Shown here: positions 19,492-27,742 of the stretch, one piece after another | Layout: every line of letters begins with the position of its first letter | Position numbering within the stretch: the first letter of the stretch is position 1 | Assembly (NCBI RefSeq): GCF_016863475.1 | Contig: NZ_BOOY01000039.1 | Coordinates: forward strand, 80,502-144,501 | Direction of reading: 5' to 3' | DNA: 64,000 nucleotides | Source: Spirilliplanes yamanashiensis | Lineage (GTDB): Bacteria; Actinomycetota; Actinomycetes; Mycobacteriales; Micromonosporaceae | Made by a program: the position numbers and the translations under genes | The notes under the pieces: model-generated | The model's input: only the letters and a program-made list of their open reading frames with translations | The model's database searches: none | What the model was told of the DNA's origin: nothing

Positions 19492-21112
19492 GCGCGTCAC
19501 CCCGGCGCCGGTGGTCGCGCTCGCCGCGGTGATCGCGGCCGCCGCGTACCTGCTCGCGCCGCCGCTGGGCACCGACCTCGCCGCGCAGACCGCGCGGGCC
19601 GGGTTCGCGGCGCGCCACGGCCTCGCCGTCTGGGACCTCGGCTGGTACGGCGGCATCTCCCCGTACGGCTACAGCCTGCTGACGCCGTGGCCGATGGCGT
19701 GGCTGGGCGACGGCTACGACGGCCCCCGGCGCCTGGGCGCGCTGGCGCTGGTGGCGTCGGCCGTGCTGCTGGTGGCGCTGCTGCGGCGCACCGGCGCCCG
19801 GCGGCTGCCGCTCGCCGGGCTGCTCGGGGTGCTCGGCCTGGCCGGCAACCTGGTGTCCGGGCGGGTGACGTTCGCCGTCGGGGTGGCGTTCGGGCTGGCG
19901 GCGCTGCTGGCGCTGACCGCCCGGCGGGCGTGGGTGCGGCCGCTCGCCGGTGGGCTGTGCGCGCTGCTGGCCGGCGCCGCCAGCCCGGTCGCGGGCCTGT
20001 TCGTCGGCCTCGCGGCGGCCGCGCTGCTGCTCGCCGACCGGCGCCGGTGGGCCGAGGCCGTCACGCTGGGTGCGGCGGCGGCCGTGCCGATGGGCGTCAC
20101 GTCGGTGCTGTTCGGCGCGGGCGGCACCATGAACATCAGCGCCTGGGACACCGTCCGCGCCGTGACCGCCTCGCTGGCCGTGGCGGCGCTCGTGCCGGCC
20201 CGGCCGGTGCGGGCGGGGGCGCTGCTGTCGGCGGCGGGCGTGCTCGCCGCGGCCCTGGTGCCCACCCCGGTGGGCCTCAACGCGGTGCGGCTGGCGGCCG
20301 TGTTCGCGCTGCCCGTCCTGGCCGGCTACGCGGTGTGGCCCGGCCGGGGCGCCCTCGCCCGGGTGCCCGCCACCGCCGCCCTGGCCGCCGTGCTGGTCGC
20401 CGTCGCGGTGTGGCAGCCGCCCGTCTCGGTCGCCGACCTGCGCAACGCGGGCGACCCGGTGGCCGCCGCGGCGTACACCGCGCCGCTGCGCGCCGAGCTG
20501 GCCCGCCGCGCGCCCGTCGGCCGGGTCGAGGTGGTGCCCACCGCCAACTACTGGGAGGCCGCGTACGTGCCCGCCACCGTGCCGCTGGCGCGCGGCTGGC
20601 TGCGGCAGGCCGACATCGACCGGCACCCGCTGTTCTTCGACGGCACCCTCGACGCGGACAGCTACGCGGCCTGGCTGCGCGACAACGGCGTCGGCCTGGT
20701 CGCGCTCGCCGCCGCCGAGCCGTCCTGGGTGGGCCGCCGGGAGGCCGCCCTCGTCCGGTCCGGGCTGCCGTACCTGACCGAGGTGTGGCGCACCCCCGAC
20801 TGGACCCTGTACGCGGTGGCCGGGGCGCCGTCGGTCGTGCCGGGCGGCGCCGTCGTGGCGTCCACCGAGCGGGAGCTGACCGTCGACGTCACCGCCGCGG
20901 GCGACCACCCGGTGCGCCTGCGCTGGTCGCGCTGGCTGCGGGTGGAGGGGCCGCTGGGGCCCGTGGGGCCGATCGGCATCGCCTCCGACCGGGCCGTCGT
21001 GCGGCCGGGCGGCTGCCTCGCGCGGGCGGGGGAGTGGACCACCCTGCGCGTCGACCGGGGCGGCCGCTACCGCATCTCCGCCGCCCTCACCGGCGCCGGG
21101 CCGCGCTGCTGA
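19484..21112 (+). CDS. Polytopic membrane protein of unknown function
   Basis: A 542-residue protein whose ATG lies 8 bp inside glnE, so it is translationally coupled. About ten hydrophobic segments occupy residues 8-310, followed by an exported C-terminal part of about 220 residues. The first loop (DLGWYGGISPYGYSLL) after helix 1 is reminiscent of GT-C glycosyltransferase-type membrane proteins, but no catalytic acidic motif is certain. The C-terminus has a beta-rich segment ending in GGRYRISAALTG. It is conserved next to glnE in some relatives to my knowledge, but its role is unknown. Confidence 0.75.
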   Translation: MRERVTPAPVVALAAVIAAAAYLLAPPLGTDLAAQTARAGFAARHGLAVWDLGWYGGISPYGYSLLTPWPMAWLGDGYDGPRRLGALALVASAVLLVALLRRTGARRLPLAGLLGVLGLAGNLVSGRVTFAVGVAFGLAALLALTARRAWVRPLAGGLCALLAGAASPVAGLFVGLAAAALLLADRRRWAEAVTLGAAAAVPMGVTSVLFGAGGTMNISAWDTVRAVTASLAVAALVPARPVRAGALLSAAGVLAAALVPTPVGLNAVRLAAVFALPVLAGYAVWPGRGALARVPATAALAAVLVAVAVWQPPVSVADLRNAGDPVAAAAYTAPLRAELARRAPVGRVEVVPTANYWEAAYVPATVPLARGWLRQADIDRHPLFFDGTLDADSYAAWLRDNGVGLVALAAAEPSWVGRREAALVRSGLPYLTEVWRTPDWTLYAVAGAPSVVPGGAVVASTERELTVDVTAAGDHPVRLRWSRWLRVEGPLGPVGPIGIASDRAVVRPGGCLARAGEWTTLRVDRGGRYRISAALTGAGPRC

Positions 21113-21142
21113 CGCCGGGCGTTTGCCGCCCCGCGGGACGGG

Positions 21143-21148
21143 TAGGGC
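21143..21148 (+). promoter_or_regulatory. -10-like box of the alcohol dehydrogenase gene
   Basis: TAGGGC plus 6 nt leads to ATG 21155; it deviates from TANNNT at the last base. Confidence 0.3.
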
Positions 21149-21154
21149 CCGACC

Positions 21155-22300
21155 ATGCGAGCGATGGTGTACCGAGGTCCGTACCGGGTGCGCGTCGAGG
21201 AGAAGGACCGCCCGGCGATCGAGCACCCCAATGACGCGATCGTGCGGGTGACCAGGGCGGCGATCTGCGGCTCCGACCTGCACCTCTACCACGGCATGAT
21301 GCCCGACACCCGGGTGGGCATGACGTTCGGCCACGAGTTCGTCGGCGTCGTGGACGAGGTCGGCCCGTCGGTGCAGAACCTCCGGGTGGGCGACCGCGTC
21401 ATGGTGCCGTTCAACATCTTCTGCGGGTCCTGCTTCTTCTGCGCCCGCGGCCTGTACGCGAACTGCCACAACGTCAACCCGAACGCCACGGCGGTCGGCG
21501 GCATCTACGGCTACTCGCACACCTGCGGCGGCTACGACGGCGGGCAGGCCGAGTACGTGCGGGTCCCGTTCGCCGACGTCGGCCCGAGCCTCATCCCGGA
21601 CTGGCTGGAGGAGGACGACGCGGTGCTGCTGACCGACGCCGTCGCCACCGGCTACTTCGGCGCGCAGCTCGGCGACATCGTCGAGGGCGACACCGTGGTC
21701 GTGTTCGGGGCCGGGCCGGTCGGCCTGTACGCCGCGAAGTCGTCGTGGCTGATGGGCGCCGGCCGGGTCATCGTCATCGACCACCTGGAGTACCGGCTGC
21801 AGAAGGCGAAGGAGTTCGCGCACGCCGAGACGTACAACTTCGCCGAGTACGACGACATCGTCGTGCACATGAAGCGGATCACCGACCACCTCGGCGCCGA
21901 CGTGGCGATCGACGCGGTCGGCGCGGAGGCCGACGGCAACCTGCTGCAGCACGTCACGGCGGCGAAGCTGAAGCTGCAGGGCGGCTCGCCGATCGCCCTG
22001 AACTGGGCGATCGACAGCGTCCGCAAGGGCGGCACCGTCTCCGTGATGGGCGCCTACGGGCCGCTGTTCAGCGCCGTGAAGTTCGGCGACGCGATGAACA
22101 AGGGCCTGACGCTGCGGATGAACCAGTGCCACGTGAAGCGGCAGTGGCCCCGGCTGTTCGAGCACATCCGCAACGGCTACTTCACACCCAGCGACATCGT
22201 CACCCACCGGATCCCGCTGGAGCACATCGCCGAGGCGTACCACATGTTCTCCGCCAAGCTCGACGACTGCATCAAGCCGCTCATCGTCCCGAACGCCTGA
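21155..22300 (+). CDS. Zinc-dependent alcohol/formaldehyde dehydrogenase-like enzyme
   Basis: A 381-residue MDR-family dehydrogenase. The catalytic zinc ligands are Cys in AAICGSDLHLYHG and His-Glu in GHEFVGVV; the structural-zinc lobe is FCGSCFFCARGLYANC with four Cys. The Rossmann motif is VVFGAGPVGLYAAK. The sequence resembles glutathione-independent formaldehyde dehydrogenases and threonine-dehydrogenase-like ADHs used in aldehyde detoxification; the exact substrate is not determinable. It is followed 20 bp later by a protein of unknown function on the same strand, an arrangement that suggests joint function. Confidence 0.92.
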   Translation: MRAMVYRGPYRVRVEEKDRPAIEHPNDAIVRVTRAAICGSDLHLYHGMMPDTRVGMTFGHEFVGVVDEVGPSVQNLRVGDRVMVPFNIFCGSCFFCARGLYANCHNVNPNATAVGGIYGYSHTCGGYDGGQAEYVRVPFADVGPSLIPDWLEEDDAVLLTDAVATGYFGAQLGDIVEGDTVVVFGAGPVGLYAAKSSWLMGAGRVIVIDHLEYRLQKAKEFAHAETYNFAEYDDIVVHMKRITDHLGADVAIDAVGAEADGNLLQHVTAAKLKLQGGSPIALNWAIDSVRKGGTVSVMGAYGPLFSAVKFGDAMNKGLTLRMNQCHVKRQWPRLFEHIRNGYFTPSDIVTHRIPLEHIAEAYHMFSAKLDDCIKPLIVPNA

Positions 22301-22320
22301 GACCCGCCGGGAGCATCGCC

Positions 22321-22893
22321 ATGCCGTACACGTCGGACAAGCCGAAGCAGGCCGAGACCGCCGAGGAGCTGCGCGCCCGCATCCCGGGCTGGGGGGCCGA
22401 CCTCGACCCGAAGGACCGGCCGTCGGTGCCGAAGGAGCGCTTCGACCCCACCCTCAGCGGCGCGCACTGGGAGTTCCCGGAGCGGCAGGAGGAGAAGTGG
22501 CCGCGGGAACGCTCCATCGAGCACTCGATGCTCACCCCGGTCTTCGGCACGTCGTGCCCGCCGAAGGGCCTGTCCGGGGTGATCCGCAAGTACGCGTACG
22601 CGCGGTACAGCGAGGGCCGCGCCGCCCACTGGCTGCTGCTGGTCGCCGCCGACCGGGTCGACACCGCCGAGAGCACGCTGCGCTCGTTCGCCACCCTGCG
22701 CCCCGACAACCCGATCACCCAGACCGGCGTGCTGAGCGAGGTGCGCCGGCACGGCTGGTCGTCGCGGGTCGGCCGCAAGCGCGTGGACACCGGCCACCAG
22801 CTGCTCGACCCGATCATCGTCGGGGCGCCGTGGGTCGCCGCCGGCCTGCTGGGGTACGCCGCGATCCGCCGCCTCACCCGGGGCCGCCGGTAA
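22321..22893 (+). CDS. Conserved protein of unknown function, ADH partner
   Basis: A 190-residue protein, mostly polar, ending in a hydrophobic segment (IIVGAPWVAAGLLGYAAIRRL) and an Arg-rich tail, so probably tail-anchored. The N-terminal half has the conserved-looking blocks GWGADLDPKDRPSVPKE and HWEFPERQ; then FGTSCPPKGLSGVIRKYAY, ARYSEGRAAHWLLLVAADRVD. I know similar proteins annotated only as hypothetical next to zinc ADHs. GGGAG lies upstream of the ATG at 22321. It is followed by a hairpin at 22932-22964. Confidence 0.75.
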   Translation: MPYTSDKPKQAETAEELRARIPGWGADLDPKDRPSVPKERFDPTLSGAHWEFPERQEEKWPRERSIEHSMLTPVFGTSCPPKGLSGVIRKYAYARYSEGRAAHWLLLVAADRVDTAESTLRSFATLRPDNPITQTGVLSEVRRHGWSSRVGRKRVDTGHQLLDPIIVGAPWVAAGLLGYAAIRRLTRGRR

Positions 22894-22931
22894 CCGGCAT
22901 GTCCCGGTAGCGGCCGGTTCCACCGGCGTCG

Positions 22932-22964
22932 CCACCGGGCGGACACCTGGCGTTCGCCCGGTGG
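22932..22964. terminator. Terminator-like hairpin after the ADH operon
   Basis: CCACCGGGCG (22932-22941) and CGCCCGGTGG (22955-22964) are perfect 10-bp arms around a 13-nt loop, 39 bp after the upstream stop. Confidence 0.55.
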
Positions 22965-23025
22965 TGCGCGGCGCGTCGGGCGGGGCCCGTAGGCAGTGCG
23001 CGTACCCCTCGAACCCGGAGTCCGC

Positions 23026-25338
23026 ATGCCTCGCAAGCCCCTGGTGGCCGCGCTCGCGCTCGCCCTGCCCGTGCTGCTCGCCCCCACGGCCGCCCACGCC
23101 GCGCCCGACCCGGCGCCGGCCCCGGCGTTCGGGCGGCTCGCCACCGTCCCCGCGTACCTGAACTCGTCGGCCGCCGACGAGGCCGCCGCCGAGATCGCGG
23201 CCGTGACCACCGACGGCCGCACCGTGGTCTACAGCGACAGCCCCGGCGAGCGCCTCGGCTTCCTCGACATCACCGACCCGGCCGCGCCGAAGCCGGCGGG
23301 CACCCTCGCGGCCGGCGGCGAACCGACCTCCGTCGCCGTGCTCGGCCGGCACATCCTCGCCGCCGTGAACACCAGCGAGAGCTTCACGAAGCCGTCGGGC
23401 AAGCTGCTCGTCGTCGACGCCGCCACCCGGGCCGTCGTGCGCACCATCGTGCTCGACGGCCAGCCCGACTCCGTCGCCGTCGCGCCCAGCGGCAGGTACA
23501 TCGCCGTCGCGATCGAGAACGAGCGCGACGAGGACGTGAACGACGGCGCGCTGCCGCAGTCGCCGCCCGGCCACCTGGCCATCGTGGACGTCGAGGACTG
23601 GGCGCTGTCGACCGTCGCGCTGACCGGCCTGGCCGCCGTCGCGCCCGGCGACCCCGAGCCCGAGTACGTCTCGGTCAACCGCCGCGACCAGGCCGTCGTC
23701 AGCCTCCAGGAGAACAACCACCTGGTGGTCGTCAACCTGCGCAACGGCCGCATCGTGAAGCACTTCTCCGCCGGCGAGGCCACCGTCGACGGCGTCGACA
23801 CCGCCGACGACGGCGCCGTCACCCCGACCGGCAGCGTCACCGCCCCGCGCGAGCCCGACGGCGTCGCCTGGCTCACCGACGACCTGTTCGCCACCGCCGA
23901 CGAGGGCGACTGGCGCGGCGGCACCCGCGGGTTCACCGTCTTCGACCGGCGCACCGGCCGGCCCGTCTGGCAGGCCGGCAACACCCTCGACCGGATAGCG
24001 ATCGAGCACGGCCTCTACCCGGACGGCCGCTCCGACAACAAGGGCGTCGAGCCCGAGAACGTCGCCGTCGGCACCTTCGGCGGCACCCCGTACCTGTTCG
24101 TCAACGCCGAGCGCGGCAACTTCACCGCCGTGTACGACGTCAGCACGCCGACCGCGCCGCGGTTCGTGCAGGTGCTGCCCACCACGAACGGCCCGGAGGG
24201 CGTCGTCGCCGTCCCGTCGCGCAACCTGCTCGTGGTGTCCAGCGAGGAGGAGCTGCCCGACGCGGGCATCCGCTCCACCGTGCAGCTGTACGGCTTCGGC
24301 GCGCCGTCGCGCTTCCCGTCGCTGCACTCGCCCGGCACGATTCCGTGGGGCGCGCTGTCCGGCCTGTCCGCGGTGCCCGGCGAGCCGACGCAGCTCACCG
24401 CCGTCACCGACAGCGTGTACACCCCGACCCGCCTGCTGACCGTCGACACCGCCGCCGCGCCGGCCCGCATCGTCCGCGAGCTGGTCGTCACCCGCGACGG
24501 CGCGCCCGTCGGCTACGACGCCGAGGGCGTCGCCGCCCGGCCGGCCGGCGGCTGGTGGCTCGCCGCCGAGGGCTCCGCGAAGACCCCGAACCAGCTCGTC
24601 CGGCTGTCCGCCACCGGCGCCGTCGAGGCCGAGATCGGCCTGCCCGCGGCGGTCGCCGCCGCCGTCACCACCAACGGCCTGGAGGGCGTCGCGGTCACCG
24701 GCACCGGCGACGCCGAGCAGGTGTGGGTCGCCGTCCAGCGCGAGCTCAAGGGCGACCCGGCAGGCGTGGCCCGGATCGGCCGCTACACCCCGGCCACGAA
24801 GACGTGGGCGTGGTTCGGCCACCGCCTCGACGCGGCCCCGGCCGGCTGGACCGGCCTGTCGGAACTGGTCGCCGTCGACGCCGACACGTTCGCCGTGGTC
24901 GAACGCGACAACCAGCGTGGCCCGGCCGCCGCCGTGAAGAAGGTCTACACGGTCGACGTCCCGGCCGGGTTCGGCGCCGCCGACCTGCCGGTCGCCACCA
25001 AGACCCTCGCCGCCGACCTGCTGCCGGCGCTGCGCGCCGACGCCGGCTGGGTGCAGGACAAGGTCGAGGGCCTGGCGGTCGCCGGCGACGGCACTTTGTA
25101 CGCGGTCACCGACAACGACGGCGTCGACGACGCCACCGGCGAGACGGTGTTCCTCAACCTGGGCCCGGCCGCGGAGCTGTTCCCGGCCGCCGGCCCCGAC
25201 GGCGGTGGCGGCGGCGGTGGCGGCGGCGGGCTGCCCGTCACCGGGCCGGGCGGGCTGCTCGCGCCCGCCCTGGCCCTGACGGCCCTCGGCGTGGTGCTGC
25301 TGGTCGCCGGCCGGCGCTCAGCCCATGCGGGTGCGTAA
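23026..25338 (+). CDS. LPxTG-anchored esterase-like-phytase-domain surface protein
   Basis: A 770-residue exported protein. The signal peptide (MPRKPLVAALALALPVLLAP...AHA-A) is preceded by GGAG 5 nt from the ATG at 23026. The body is beta-propeller-like with repeated GEPTSVAVLG, GQPDSVAVAPSGRYIAVA and EPDGVAWL blocks, and its C-terminal half (AEGVAARPAGGWWLAAEG; VEGLAVAGDGTLYAVTDNDG) matches the esterase-like activity of phytase family. A poly-Gly linker of about eleven residues leads to the sortase signal LPVTG (about 736-740), a membrane segment and an Arg-Arg tail. It should be covalently attached to peptidoglycan; enzymatic activity is unproven. Its end overlaps the convergent sigma gene by 21 bp. 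Confidence 0.85.
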   Translation: MPRKPLVAALALALPVLLAPTAAHAAPDPAPAPAFGRLATVPAYLNSSAADEAAAEIAAVTTDGRTVVYSDSPGERLGFLDITDPAAPKPAGTLAAGGEPTSVAVLGRHILAAVNTSESFTKPSGKLLVVDAATRAVVRTIVLDGQPDSVAVAPSGRYIAVAIENERDEDVNDGALPQSPPGHLAIVDVEDWALSTVALTGLAAVAPGDPEPEYVSVNRRDQAVVSLQENNHLVVVNLRNGRIVKHFSAGEATVDGVDTADDGAVTPTGSVTAPREPDGVAWLTDDLFATADEGDWRGGTRGFTVFDRRTGRPVWQAGNTLDRIAIEHGLYPDGRSDNKGVEPENVAVGTFGGTPYLFVNAERGNFTAVYDVSTPTAPRFVQVLPTTNGPEGVVAVPSRNLLVVSSEEELPDAGIRSTVQLYGFGAPSRFPSLHSPGTIPWGALSGLSAVPGEPTQLTAVTDSVYTPTRLLTVDTAAAPARIVRELVVTRDGAPVGYDAEGVAARPAGGWWLAAEGSAKTPNQLVRLSATGAVEAEIGLPAAVAAAVTTNGLEGVAVTGTGDAEQVWVAVQRELKGDPAGVARIGRYTPATKTWAWFGHRLDAAPAGWTGLSELVAVDADTFAVVERDNQRGPAAAVKKVYTVDVPAGFGAADLPVATKTLAADLLPALRADAGWVQDKVEGLAVAGDGTLYAVTDNDGVDDATGETVFLNLGPAAELFPAAGPDGGGGGGGGGGLPVTGPGGLLAPALALTALGVVLLVAGRRSAHAGA

Positions 25339-26094
25339 CCTGCCGAGGGCCCGGCTGATCAGGCGCGAGACGTGCATCTGCGAGATGCCGAGCTGCTCGG
25401 CGATCTGGGTCTGCGTCTGGTTGCCGTAGAAGCGCAGGGTCAGGATGCGGCGCTCGCGCTCGTCGAGGGTGGCCATGGCCGGGCCGAGGTCGAGGCGCAG
25501 CTCGGCCAGTGCGAAGCCGTGGTCGTCCTCGCCGAGGGTGTCGCCGAGTTCCATGGTGCCGGTGTCGCCGCCGGTGGGGGTGGCCAGGGAGGTGGCCTGG
25601 TAGGCGCGGGCGCCTTCGAGGCCTTCGAGCACCTCTTCCTCGGTGACGCCGAGGTGCGCCGCGATGTCGGCGACGGTGGGGGCGCGGCCGAGGGTGTGGG
25701 TGAGGACGTTGTTGGCGTCGTTGATGGCCAGGCGCAGTTCCTGGAGGCGGCGGGGGACGCGGACGGACCAGGTGCGGTCGCGGAAGTGGCGCTTGATCTC
25801 GCCGATGATGGTGGGGATGGCGTAGGCGGCGAAGTCGATGCCGCGGTCGGCGTCGTAGCGGTCCACGGCCTTGATGAGCCCGACCATCGCGGTCTGCTGC
25901 AGGTCGTCGGACGGTTCGCCGCGGCCGGAGAAGCGGCGGGCGAGGCGGTTGGCCATGGGCACCCAGGCCTCGATGGCGCGCTCGCGCAGGCGTTCGCGGC
26001 CGGGGGCGCCGGCGGGCAGGGCGGCCAGCTCCCGGATCAGGGCGTCGGCTGCCAGCTGCTCGGCGGTCCGGTCGTACGTCGGTGCGGTGGTCAC
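25318..26094 (-). CDS. RNA polymerase sigma factor, SigB/SigF/SigG family
   Basis: A 258-residue group 3 sigma factor. Region 2 includes DDLQQTAMVGLIKAVDRYD and AYAIPTIIGEIKRHFRD, region 3 VPRRLQELRLAINDAN, and region 4 the HTH QTQIAEQLGISQMHVSRLISRALGRL. The GTG at 26094 is preceded by GGGAGA 4 nt away; an in-frame upstream ATG would add about 13 residues. Such factors control stress and developmental genes and are usually held by an RsbW-type anti-sigma factor, but none is encoded next to it, so it is an orphan here. Confidence 0.92.
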   Translation of the reverse strand: MTTAPTYDRTAEQLAADALIRELAALPAGAPGRERLRERAIEAWVPMANRLARRFSGRGEPSDDLQQTAMVGLIKAVDRYDADRGIDFAAYAIPTIIGEIKRHFRDRTWSVRVPRRLQELRLAINDANNVLTHTLGRAPTVADIAAHLGVTEEEVLEGLEGARAYQATSLATPTGGDTGTMELGDTLGEDDHGFALAELRLDLGPAMATLDERERRILTLRFYGNQTQTQIAEQLGISQMHVSRLISRALGRLRTRMG

Positions 26095-26201
26095 GAGCTC
26101 TCCCGTCGGGGGGTGGCGACTGGCCAGGTGCATGCCAGGCGGAGCGGCCCACCAAACACCGCGAACGGGGGCTACGGAGCGTTGCGTCGGTTCGGCCGGC
26201 G

Positions 26202-27140
26202 TCAGATCGTGCGGGGCACGCCGTCCCGCACCCAGTCGCCGATCAGCGCGGCCGCCTGGTCGGCGACGGCGTGCCCGGCGGGGCGCGTGACGAGGTCGCT
26301 CAGCGCGAACATGTCGAGCACCCGCCCCACGTACGCCCAGTCCCCGGCCGGCGGCAGGCCCGGCGGCCGGCGCTCCAGGAAGCCCGCGCGGAAGCCGTCC
26401 AGGAAACCGGCCGGGTAGCCGCCGCCGAACCGGGCCATGTTCGCCGCGTCGGCGTACGGGCAGCCGGAGTAGCTGAACTCCCAGTCCAGGACGGCGGCCG
26501 TCCGCCACCGGCCGCCGTCGCGCCCGACCAGGATGTTCTTCGGGTTGACGTCGGCGTGCACGAGCCGGCTGTACCCGTCGGCGGCCGCCAGCGCCGGCGC
26601 GTGCGCGGCGCACAGCCGCACCCAGGCACGGCGCGTCGCGGCGTCGAGCCGGTCGCCCGGCACGGCGGCCATGCAGTCCTCGGCGGCCTCGGCCAGCTGC
26701 TGCGACCACGGCCGTTCCGGCGTCACCGTCAGGCCGCCGCCGGCGAAGAACCCCGGCCGGTCGAAGGTGACGGCGGCGATCCCGGCGACGACCCGGCCCA
26801 CCTCGGCGCCCAGCTCGCCCGCCGCCGAGCGGCCCGGGTCGGCGGCCAGGACGTCGCTGAGCAGGGTGCCGTCGACGTACTCGACGACCATCGCGTGCCG
26901 CGCCCGGCCGTCGCCGCCGGGCAGGACCAGCAGCACCTCCGGGACGGGCACGTGCGGCCGCGCGGCGGCCATGACGCCCGCCTCGATCGCCGGGTCCGTC
27001 CCGCCGAAGCGGGCGACGACCCGGCCGCCGGGCAGCGTGAGCAGGCACGTCTCGTGCGAGAAGCCGCCCGCCAGCACGGACGACGTGACCACCGAGGTGC
27101 CCAGGGCCGCCGCGATGTCGTGCAGTTCGCCGGAGTGCAT
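26202..27140 (-). CDS. Aminoglycoside-phosphotransferase-fold kinase
   Basis: A 312-residue APH/choline-kinase-like protein. The catalytic loop is RLVHADVNPKNILV (the HxDxxxxN pattern) and the metal-binding Asp is in AVLDWEFSYSGCPYAD. The N-terminal lobe has GGFSHETCLLTLPGG and a Lys-poor ATP site, as in many uncharacterised members. The substrate may be a sugar, amino alcohol or antibiotic; there is no basis to call it a resistance gene. The ATG at 27140 gives MHSGELHDIAAALG. It is divergent from the SRPBCC gene. Confidence 0.88.
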   Translation of the reverse strand: MHSGELHDIAAALGTSVVTSSVLAGGFSHETCLLTLPGGRVVARFGGTDPAIEAGVMAAARPHVPVPEVLLVLPGGDGRARHAMVVEYVDGTLLSDVLAADPGRSAAGELGAEVGRVVAGIAAVTFDRPGFFAGGGLTVTPERPWSQQLAEAAEDCMAAVPGDRLDAATRRAWVRLCAAHAPALAAADGYSRLVHADVNPKNILVGRDGGRWRTAAVLDWEFSYSGCPYADAANMARFGGGYPAGFLDGFRAGFLERRPPGLPPAGDWAYVGRVLDMFALSDLVTRPAGHAVADQAAALIGDWVRDGVPRTI

Positions 27141-27225
27141 CCGCCCAGTAGATCGGCTTCGCACGCGGCGCACCAACGCCCGCCCGTCCCTGGACGCGCG
27201 CCGGACGCCGTGCTCGGATGAGCGC

Positions 27226-27672
27226 ATGCGGTTCGACGTCGTGACGAAGGCCTCACCCGGGCAGGTACGCGACGCCCTCACGGACTTCACCGACCGCCGG
27301 CTGCGGATCTGGAACCGCACCCTCGACCCGAAGACGTACGAGCTGCGCGACCGCGGCGACACCTGGGCGGTGGCCCGGGAGAGCTCCCCGGGATCGCCGT
27401 TCTGGGTGGTGTCCCGGTACGACTGGTCCGACCCGGCCGTGATCCGCTGGACGATCGTGGAGAGCAGCTACGGCGGGGGTGGCGACGGGTTCGCCAGGAT
27501 CGAGCCGGCCGGCGACGGCGGCAGCCGGCTGCACGTCGAGTGGGAGAACACCGGTGCCCGGGCCGCCCAGCGGGCGATGCTGGTCGTGCTGCACCGCGGC
27601 CCGATGGGCCGGCTGGTCGCGCGCATGTGGGCGGCGGCGCTCGACCGGTACGCCGCGGCCGGCCCGGGCTGA
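27226..27672 (+). CDS. SRPBCC-fold (polyketide cyclase/START-like) protein
   Basis: A 148-residue helix-grip protein: MRFDVVTKASPGQVRDALTDFTDRRL at the start, then a curved beta-sheet region (LDPKTYELRDRGDTWAVARE, WVVSRYDWSDPAVIRWTIVE) and a long C-terminal helix (LVARMWAAALDRYAAA). These proteins bind hydrophobic ligands in a deep pocket; no catalytic motif is evident. It precedes nhaA by 46 bp but nhaA has its own promoter-like element. Confidence 0.8.
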   Translation: MRFDVVTKASPGQVRDALTDFTDRRLRIWNRTLDPKTYELRDRGDTWAVARESSPGSPFWVVSRYDWSDPAVIRWTIVESSYGGGGDGFARIEPAGDGGSRLHVEWENTGARAAQRAMLVVLHRGPMGRLVARMWAAALDRYAAAGPG

Positions 27673-27704
27673 CCGCCACGGCCGCGTCACCCGCGACGCT
27701 CGGC

Positions 27705-27710
27705 TAGGGT
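27705..27710 (+). promoter_or_regulatory. -10 box of nhaA
   Basis: TAGGGT is followed by exactly 8 nt and then the 24-nt element at 27719. The spacing is identical in front of the second copy (29127-29132), so transcripts probably begin at the 5' edge of the element. Confidence 0.5.
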
Positions 27711-27718
27711 AGGTCCGG

Positions 27719-27742
27719 GTGCGCCGGGAAGTCTGGTCGGCA
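27719..27742 (+). repeat. 24-nt leader element, copy 1 (nhaA)
   Basis: This 24-nt sequence (5' GTGCGCCGGG ... 3' CTGGTCGGCA) is identical to 29141-29164. Its 3' part GGTCGGC can pair with GCTGACC at 27746-27752 (7 bp with one G-U, loop AGTG). It lies at the probable 5' end of the nhaA mRNA. It could be a structured regulatory RNA, a DNA site or the start of a leaderless coding region. Confidence 0.7.

Noticed and set aside
25200..25235. GGC/GGT triplet repeat
   Set aside because: It simply encodes the poly-Gly linker of the LPxTG protein.
26100..26200. SigF-like autoregulatory promoter upstream of the sigma gene
   Set aside because: GTTT is present on the minus strand, but no GGGTA at the right distance.
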